Source: Corallochytrium limacisporum
Lineage: Eukaryota > Opisthokonta
Direction: 5' to 3'
Assembly (NCBI GenBank): GCA_002811645.1
Contig: PDIP01000053.1
Location: forward strand, 116,771-173,578
Length of the DNA: 56,808 bases
Under the pieces are notes generated by a model that saw only the letters and a list, made by a program, of their open reading frames with translations, had not been told where the DNA came from and ran no database searches. A program made the position numbers and the translations under genes. This document shows positions 52,301-56,808 of this stretch, piece after piece. The number at the start of each line of letters is the position of its first letter. The stretch's first letter is position 1.

Positions 52301-53344
52301 TTCTGGAAGGCAAGCCCTTACATTGCTAAGTGGCTCACAAATCTGATCTACCGCATGACTCCACCCGAGCCCCTTGCCCGTCTGGACAACCCTAAGCTGG
52401 AAGATCTGGAGAAGATTGAATTGATTGGTACTGGTGCATTCAGCCGTGTGTGGCTAGTGAAACATAAGGAAACGGGGGCCGCTTACACAATGAAGATCAT
52501 GAGCAAGCGGACACTGATTGACATGGAGCAGAGTCAGGGTACTGTCTATGAGCGTCAAATTCTTGAACAGTGCCGCAGTCATTTCATTGTGAACTATATT
52601 GGCCGCATTCAGGACGCCAAAATGGTCTACCTGCTGATGGAGTACGTAATTGGTGGCGAGCTCTTTACGCAGATTCGTCTGCAGAATCGTTTCGATGAGA
52701 AGGTGGCGCGATTCTTCCTTGTGGAAATCACTTGTGCACTGGAGTATCTACACTCTCGAAACATTATCTACCGTGACCTGAAGACCACCAACATTCTGAT
52801 TACGTCGAAGGGGCATGCCAAACTTGCTGATTTCGGATTTGCCAAGAAACTCAGTGGCAGCGGAAAGACCACGACCTTCTGCGGTACACCAGAGTACCTG
52901 GCCCCTGAGATTATTCAGGACGTGCCCTACGGGTACGCTGTCGACTGGTACGCCATGGGTATCCTCGCCTATGAAATGGTGGTAGGTCATCTGCCGTTCC
53001 GTGCACATAGTCCGAGCGAACTGGCTCGCAAGATTCTGGAGGACCAACTTGTCGTTCCCAGCACCGTAACTCCTGACGTGAAGAGCCTGATCCTTGAACT
53101 CACGAACAAGAGTAGTAGGCGGCGCCTGGGTGGCGGAAAGCAGGGTTGGGAGGAGGTCAAGGCGCACAAACTGTTCGCTCCGGTGGACTGGCGTCGGGCC
53201 CAAAACTGTCAGATTGTGCCCCCCATTGTCGTGCAGACTCGGTCCGCCCTGGATACTTCCAATTTCATCGACTACGGAGAGCTACCGGACCAGGAGATGC
53301 AGAGCATTTCCGCAGAGGAGCAGCACCTGTTCGCTGACTTCTAG
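49337..53344 (+). CDS. Tandem alpha/beta-hydrolase domains fused to a PKA-like AGC protein kinase
   Basis: 1335 residues in one exon. Starts MGNEITK, an N-myristoylation signal like that of PKA catalytic subunits. Residues 1-290 are a strand-rich region of unknown family. Hydrolase 1 (about 295-590) is monoglyceride-lipase-like (MDVRGHGKSGG), with D524 and H562 but F407 where the nucleophile Ser belongs. A Ser-rich linker follows (590-700). Hydrolase 2 (about 713-1015, LDIRGRGMSDD) has S815 and D958 but F985 in the His position. The kinase (1027-1290) has GTGAFSRVWLVKH, K1053, YRDLKTTN with D1147, DFG at 1165-1167, T-loop Thr T1178 in KTTTFCGTPEYLAPE, and a C-tail ending FADF, the FxxF-COOH of PKA. 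The kinase should be active; the hydrolases may be sensors. It has its own long upstream interval. Confidence 0.9.
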   Translation: MGNEITKFDYTRVPGAPMVFEKYEFQSYDKDEEGNDVLSGDRITADFEDMSLKEGEQHAKLSGGIKKGFGPGEKAMSKTTFKVTETVYNVKVFSSQDQELLEKAVEEDWDVGIESARKHVSVAFMGTFEPEMAKKGDNSFEITLNYRLPGYLDSVNFIMFSNNSPGKGALPTHYVPRVYTTSVEGEDPSFDFTMYFQIWEMRPGNKRLLGKIDVGGMVRIAYNINTGQKDIDKMAHRFTTLQERDIEETTARKDKVDDAESAEQLDAYLYQQTVLDIKAFMQAFSKYNPIGDSFFVAGRDDTMLHIAEFPPSGRCAAGEGDTSDTQMAVLFLNAVGKASRYTSLVCDKLAKEKSIRCYIMDVRGHGKSGGKRGDSPDRETVWSDIRSVVRHLRWHAPHMTLAMGGLFANCGVALNYCSWKGREPVDGLIFVAPSFGPNSTKLYRLDNFDKYLTEMGLKLNLNAIRMNKALGGLVNRHAPVITLKREQEEFSMTYAQLSAVMPENVKKQMQLIDVPFTLIIGEKDELVKPPKIAEYIQRAQFYKINAKKNTGISPRILQGVCHLEILLYAHEHVAEQLTRMRELKQGSRHSSTSSTGKVRLRRSSGDFSSDASGRLTPPLDIKPARSPKLLGSQSQADSGSLSLSRQASGSSASLGAMFGDALKSPPGDDETALSHRNSAASASSAEMRLDDRYVMDFTTFLAKVADISTPPEGFFLEAIDGSRLVYGRFLAAQPDLVDTVFIAFSGIKWWSVVADQLATEVNVTSYALDIRGRGMSDDVDKSGGTRDLLWLDIRKFVRTIKYNHPGCRLVLAASSFMAGVLINYALWDQREKVDGLVMLSPFFLPFNGNDNIVTQLAKDILTHKIPENFNLSQTVTNGHGRNLQAQKHVLHHLKESKSVPPILGAKDVPVSVESIKTVDPTVLRQYSPSMIMSMTLSGPLEDAVRQIDIPIAAVHGSDAKVINLDELRKAFHSRDGVIMIDDCTFEEGFWKASPYIAKWLTNLIYRMTPPEPLARLDNPKLEDLEKIELIGTGAFSRVWLVKHKETGAAYTMKIMSKRTLIDMEQSQGTVYERQILEQCRSHFIVNYIGRIQDAKMVYLLMEYVIGGELFTQIRLQNRFDEKVARFFLVEITCALEYLHSRNIIYRDLKTTNILITSKGHAKLADFGFAKKLSGSGKTTTFCGTPEYLAPEIIQDVPYGYAVDWYAMGILAYEMVVGHLPFRAHSPSELARKILEDQLVVPSTVTPDVKSLILELTNKSSRRRLGGGKQGWEEVKAHKLFAPVDWRRAQNCQIVPPIVVQTRSALDTSNFIDYGELPDQEMQSISAEEQHLFADF

Positions 53345-53425
53345 AGGTAATGGAAACTGAAACACAAAAAGAAGCAAAAACATTTGGTTTTTAACATCCA
53401 GTTTGAAGACAAACACCCGAAACAC

Positions 53426-53431
53426 AATAAA
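53426..53431 (+). terminator. Candidate polyadenylation signal of the hydrolase-kinase gene
   Basis: AATAAA about 80 bp after the stop codon, in A-rich sequence, before the convergent TMEM258 gene. Confidence 0.45.
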
Positions 53432-53511
53432 CGATATAGCACACAGAACAATAACGCAAGGTACTTGATAGGCCCACGTATGAATTGCTATCATATGCTA
53501 TACTATAGGTA

Positions 53512-53745
53512 TTATACATAGACATTAAAGAATGCAAGCAAGAACACATACGCCAGTCCGAGAATGACTGACGGGACAGCTGCCAGAAGAACTTCCGTCA
53601 CAATTGACCGGGTGAACTTGTTCACTGTGACCTCATATACCATGAACAATGCCAGGGTCGCGAGTCCCGAAACAACTAGTGTGGCACTGATAATGGGAAT
53701 TGCCTGCTGGGGCACTGGGGGTTCGTAAGGGACAAAGTCACCCAT
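53512..53745 (-). CDS. TMEM258: Oligosaccharyltransferase small subunit TMEM258 / OST5
   Basis: Small ER membrane subunit of the oligosaccharyltransferase that N-glycosylates nascent proteins. 77 residues from the ATG at 53745 (MGDFVPYEPPVP); the open frame upstream begins only at a GTG. Two transmembrane helices: PIISATLVVSGLATLALFMVY and VLLAAVPSVILGLAYVFLLAF. The connecting loop VYEVTVNKFTRSIVTE matches the family signature F-V-Y-E-V-T-x-x-K-x-T-R-x-x-x-x-E. It ends in NVYV, where animal TMEM258 ends GIYV. Length and topology are those of the family. Convergent with the hydrolase-kinase gene (167 bp between stops), divergent from LACTB2. Confidence 0.93.
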   Translation of the reverse strand: MGDFVPYEPPVPQQAIPIISATLVVSGLATLALFMVYEVTVNKFTRSIVTEVLLAAVPSVILGLAYVFLLAFFNVYV

Positions 53746-54351
53746 GGTGAATATCTGTTTAGGAAGATAAGATTGGTTCGTTTTCTGCTGCAGTGGCACC
53801 GACTCTGTGGTCTCTGGCCCCGTTTATATTGTTATTGCCACGACAATCCCACGAAACGACGTCGATTAACCAGTCAAGATTCCGACGTTCACGGCTAGTA
53901 TGACACTTATCCTCCCCGGTCGTCCTTTGCTGATACGATGATGTTGATCGCGTCCTTGCCAGATATTACTAGGGGACTTCGTGAGTCATGCACCCTAGCC
54001 AATATTCGTTATCCGCTACAAAATACCACTTCCATTACAGGAATCACGGGACTTCCTTCACTCCGAGCGCGGAAAATACAGACAAAGCCACGCCAGCGCG
54101 CAAGTGGCACCTAAACACGCAGGCAATGCCGTGCAAGACTGGCCCATAATGCACAAGGGAGCCCCCCTCCACCAACCCGAACCCCTCTCCCTTCCCCTCC
54201 TCCCCCCCCTGCCGGTGAAGGGGGAGCCAGGCGATGTGGGCCGCACCCAGGGACCTTTGGACCCCAAGACCAGACCAGACCTACCTTCGCCCTCCTCAAC
54301 GCTCGCTCCTTTTGCCTTGTTTTGCTTGGGTTTGTTTGGTTTTTCCAAGGA

Positions 54352-54376
54352 ACACACGCACACACACACACACACA
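54352..54376. repeat. CA microsatellite
   Basis: ACACACGCACACACACAC type run with one CG interruption. Confidence 0.85.
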
Positions 54377-54684
54377 AAGAAGAGAAATGGGAGAAAAACC
54401 ATAACACAGGGCTCAGGCACTGGCGACCTCACGGGTGAGGCTGCCCCCCCCCCCCGGGGCGGCCGCTCTCTGTTCTCACCGCCGCTGTTCCTTTCTATTT
54501 TTTCTCTTTCGGCTTCCCGTGCGCCACCTCTCCTCGACCCTTTCTGTCCTTCTTCCTTGAACCCTGGCCTTCCTCCGTTTGGTACTGAACGTACCACACT
54601 CCGCGCTCCTGCTGTGGTGACGGTGGCGGTTAGGCCTGTGGCTTTTTTTTTTTAGGCCCTGTCCCCTTTCAACCTCTCCCACTC

Positions 54685-54702
54685 ACTCTCTCTCTCTCTC
54701 TC
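54685..54702. repeat. (CT)9 microsatellite
   Basis: Uninterrupted CT run about 290 bp upstream of the LACTB2-like start codon. Confidence 0.85.
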
Positions 54703-54991
54703 GGTACCGTCAGCTGACTGACCCGCAGGTAACGGGTACGGACCTGGCCGGCGATGGAATGCCCTTAAATTAGCGCAGCATCGCACGGGCAATGACCGCA
54801 GGTTGGCTGTGTTTGGGAACGCTGCTGGGTACGGGATGACCTCATCGTGGTCATTCCCCCGGTCCGTTTTGAGTGTCAAGGGATGGTACCTGAGGCAGCG
54901 GTCAAACGCACGGCATAGATCGGCTTTGTGGCACGGGAGCAGATGTACCCTCCTAAGCAGGGAAGCAGATGTACTCTCCTCCAAGGACACT

Positions 54992-56101
54992 ATGGCAACA
55001 ACTATAACCAAGCTGCCGTCCATTTCCCGCATCTCTGATAGGGTGGTGAGGGTCATGGGTGGTAATCCAAGTCTCTACACACTCTCTGGCAGCTGCACGT
55101 ACCTAGTGGGCAGCGGCCAGGACCGCATCCTGATCGATACCGGACAGGGATTCAACGAGTGGACCGAGAATCTGAAACAGGCGCTGACATCGGAGGGCGC
55201 GAACGTTAAGGAAGTATTGATCACACACCACCATGCTGATCATGTTGGTGGTATCCCTGACCTCGTTGAGTATGTAAAGAAAGTTACTGGTCAGACACCA
55301 CGGATCCGCAAATACGGGCCAGACCAGATCGCCTACAGCGAAGGTGTCAAGTTCGACGGATGGCTTAAGGATGGGGACACAATTTCAGTACCCGGTGCCA
55401 CAGTGCGTACACTCTATACTCCAGGACACACAAAGGACCACGTTGCTTTCTATTTGGAAGAGGAGCGGTCAATTTTCACCGGTGACTGCGTCCTCGGCGA
55501 AGGAACCGCTGTGTTCACTGACCTGAGCGAGTTGATGACCTCTCTGCGGAGGATGAAGGCAGAGCAGCCGGATCGGCTCTACCCTGGACATGGACCCGAG
55601 TGTCTGGATGCCACGGCCAAGCTTCAGGAATACATTTCACATCGGGAGGAGCGAAGCGATCAAATCATCGAATTCCTGGAGGGCAAGCGCGGAGGTAGTG
55701 CGACCGCGATGCAGATGGTCAAGCATATCTACGCGGACTATCCTGAGCAGTATCATACTCCCGCAGAGGCCAATGTGCTTCTTCATCTGCTGCACCTTGA
55801 AGATACCGGTCATGTCGGCCGGAGTGTGCCGAAGGAGGCGCAGGATAAGGGACCCGGAGGGATTGCCTTTGAACAGATCCACCAAATGGCCAGCAAGGCC
55901 TTCCAGCGCGATCAGGAGCACTACGAAGAAAAGGCTGCGAAGGCAGCAGCGGGAGAGGGAGCAGACAGCAATAGTGATATGAAGCCACCATCGCAGGACG
56001 CCGAACAGGAAGGAAAGGCAGTCATCATGAAGCGCATCCTCGCCGTTAAGTCTGTGCAGTGGGTCCGCACCGCCAAGGCACGCAATGCTTCGGCTCTGTA
56101 A
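54992..56101 (+). CDS. LACTB2: Metallo-beta-lactamase-fold protein, LACTB2-like
   Basis: Zn-dependent hydrolase; animal LACTB2 is a mitochondrial-matrix single-strand RNA endonuclease. 369 residues from the ATG at 54992, chosen because it sits directly before the first conserved strand (SRISDRVVRVMGGNPSLYTLSG). An earlier in-frame ATG at about 54836 would add a 52-residue basic leader that could be a presequence. Seen: CTYLVGSGQDRILIDTGQG, metal motif THHHADHVGG (H79, H81, D83, H84), TPGHTKDH, IFTGDCVLGEGTAVF and LYPGHGP, i.e. the full set of metal ligands, then a C-terminal winged-helix-like region (MVKHIYADYPEQYHTPAEANVLLHLLHLEDTGHV). A 70-residue charged tail beyond the usual end of the family contains EEKAAKAAAGEGADS and ends in SVQWVRTAKARNASAL. 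Confidence 0.9.
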   Translation: MATTITKLPSISRISDRVVRVMGGNPSLYTLSGSCTYLVGSGQDRILIDTGQGFNEWTENLKQALTSEGANVKEVLITHHHADHVGGIPDLVEYVKKVTGQTPRIRKYGPDQIAYSEGVKFDGWLKDGDTISVPGATVRTLYTPGHTKDHVAFYLEEERSIFTGDCVLGEGTAVFTDLSELMTSLRRMKAEQPDRLYPGHGPECLDATAKLQEYISHREERSDQIIEFLEGKRGGSATAMQMVKHIYADYPEQYHTPAEANVLLHLLHLEDTGHVGRSVPKEAQDKGPGGIAFEQIHQMASKAFQRDQEHYEEKAAKAAAGEGADSNSDMKPPSQDAEQEGKAVIMKRILAVKSVQWVRTAKARNASAL

Positions 56102-56808
56102 TTCCCTTCAAGACTAGTCAATCAATACACTATGCCTACCCTTGTAGAGTTTTCTAAGGGACTTCTACCAAGGCCTTCATGACCATATCATTAGTATTCT
56201 CTGGTCCCTGTCCTCCAGTAGTCATCAGTCTGTGTGCGCGGCAGGCTTTCGTGCCCCGGCCCTTGCTCCGGTGGGTCCCTGGGACGTGTCGGGGCAAACC
56301 CACAGCGCGCGACCGAGAGCGTGCGTGTGAGAACACAAGCAGCAAACAGCAAATACAAACTGGGCGTCTCACCAGTCCCAGTGGAGAGGGCCGCCAGGGG
56401 TTTAGGGGAGGTCCAACTCTCTCCGGGTTGGGGGGGGGGGGCCAAAGAGAAAAGGGTAAAAATAGGAGCGCAGCCTCGAAGACTGCAAAACTTTCTTTCC
56501 ATGGCTGCAGGTTGGCTTTTTTACCTTTTGCGATTCCAACACACCGCAGTGCGTGTCCTTCGTGCCTCCTTAATTTTCTCTTTGTGTCTGCCGCGTTCCA
56601 AAACCCCGCCGAGGCAAACCCCCCTCCCCCGCGGGGGCGGGGTCTTTACACTGCGCTTGGCTTGCGGTGTGGGTGTGATTCCCCATCGCTCTCTGAGAGG
56701 GAGATAGGGGGGGGGTCCGAGAGAAAAAAAAAAGCTGGGTGGCTTTTCTGCATGCGGGAGGAGGGGGTTCTTGGGGAGGTGGAGGGGGGGGGCGGCCTTT
56801 AGTGTCCC
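56102..56808. other. Downstream interval, end of window
   Basis: LACTB2 3' region followed by GC-rich sequence with a G12 run at about 56430-56441 and G-rich tails. No gene recognised. Similar in character to the other low-complexity intervals. Confidence 0.35.

Larger units (their letters stand above)
53746..54991. other. Divergent interval between TMEM258 and LACTB2-like gene
   Basis: Both promoters plus GC-rich filler: C-rich 54130-54310, a CA repeat at 54352-54376, a C12 run at 54444-54455, and a (CT)9 repeat at 54685-54702. An in-frame extension of LACTB2 upstream to 54803 exists but starts at TTG. No separate gene. Confidence 0.4.

Noticed and set aside
54803-54991. N-terminal extension of the LACTB2-like frame
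   Set aside because: The frame begins at TTG; the first ATG in frame (about 54836) would give an extra basic leader, which is possible, but conserved sequence begins only after 54992.

Overview
This window is nuclear DNA from a eukaryote. It carries twenty confident or probable protein-coding genes and one 3' fragment. Nearly all are read as single uninterrupted frames, so the genome is intron-poor but not intron-free: one intron is clearly resolved in a Tctex-type dynein light chain gene, and two other genes probably have one. Mitochondrial targeting peptides, 40S uS7/RPS5, PEX3, APC10/DOC1, TMEM258/OST5, anamorsin and a complex III hinge protein prove eukaryotic origin. Animal-like architectures (UBXN7 with UBA-UAS-UIM-UBX, the HADHA/HADHB pair, a GCKIII kinase, a PKA-type kinase ending in FxxF) suggest a unicellular opisthokont or holozoan-like protist. 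I cannot name the species from sequence alone.

Layout. 0.5-4.9 kb: PA-TM-RING ubiquitin ligase, convergent with HADHA. 4.9-9.8 kb: a 3.6 kb low-complexity interval separates HADHA from HADHB, which stand head to head. 10.6-18.1 kb is compact: an unknown membrane protein, PEX3, APC10, a DOC-like beta-sandwich protein, an unknown probable mitochondrial protein, and a GPI-anchored phytocyanin-like cupredoxin. 19.7-27.0 kb: RPS5, a GCKIII kinase, and a large multi-span membrane protein with a class 3 lipase domain, all on the minus strand. 32.2-36.0 kb: anamorsin, UQCRH/QCR6, and the Tctex light chain. 38.3-42.5 kb: an LCAT-like hydrolase, UBXN7, and a GNAT acetyltransferase. 49.3-56.1 kb: a 1335-residue protein joining two alpha/beta-hydrolase domains to a PKA-like kinase, then TMEM258/OST5 and a LACTB2-like metallo-beta-lactamase-fold protein.

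All seven convergent pairs that can be measured cleanly are separated by only about 57 to 310 bp, and an eighth (anamorsin/UQCRH) by about 600 bp. Most intervals upstream of genes reach 0.6 to 7 kb. These upstream intervals hold CT/GT/CA microsatellites, long G or C runs, G/C palindromes, two assembly gaps, and short translated stretches that look like decayed Ty3/gypsy pol (reverse transcriptase, RNase H, integrase).

Functional themes: fatty-acid oxidation and peroxisomes (HADHA, HADHB, PEX3), lipid hydrolysis (the lipase_3 protein, the LCAT-like protein, the hydrolase-kinase fusion), ubiquitin and p97 pathways (RING ligase, APC10, UBXN7), and core mitochondrial functions. The most unusual items are the hydrolase-hydrolase-kinase fusion and the multi-TM-lipase fusion. 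No tRNA, rRNA, CRISPR array or intact mobile element was found.
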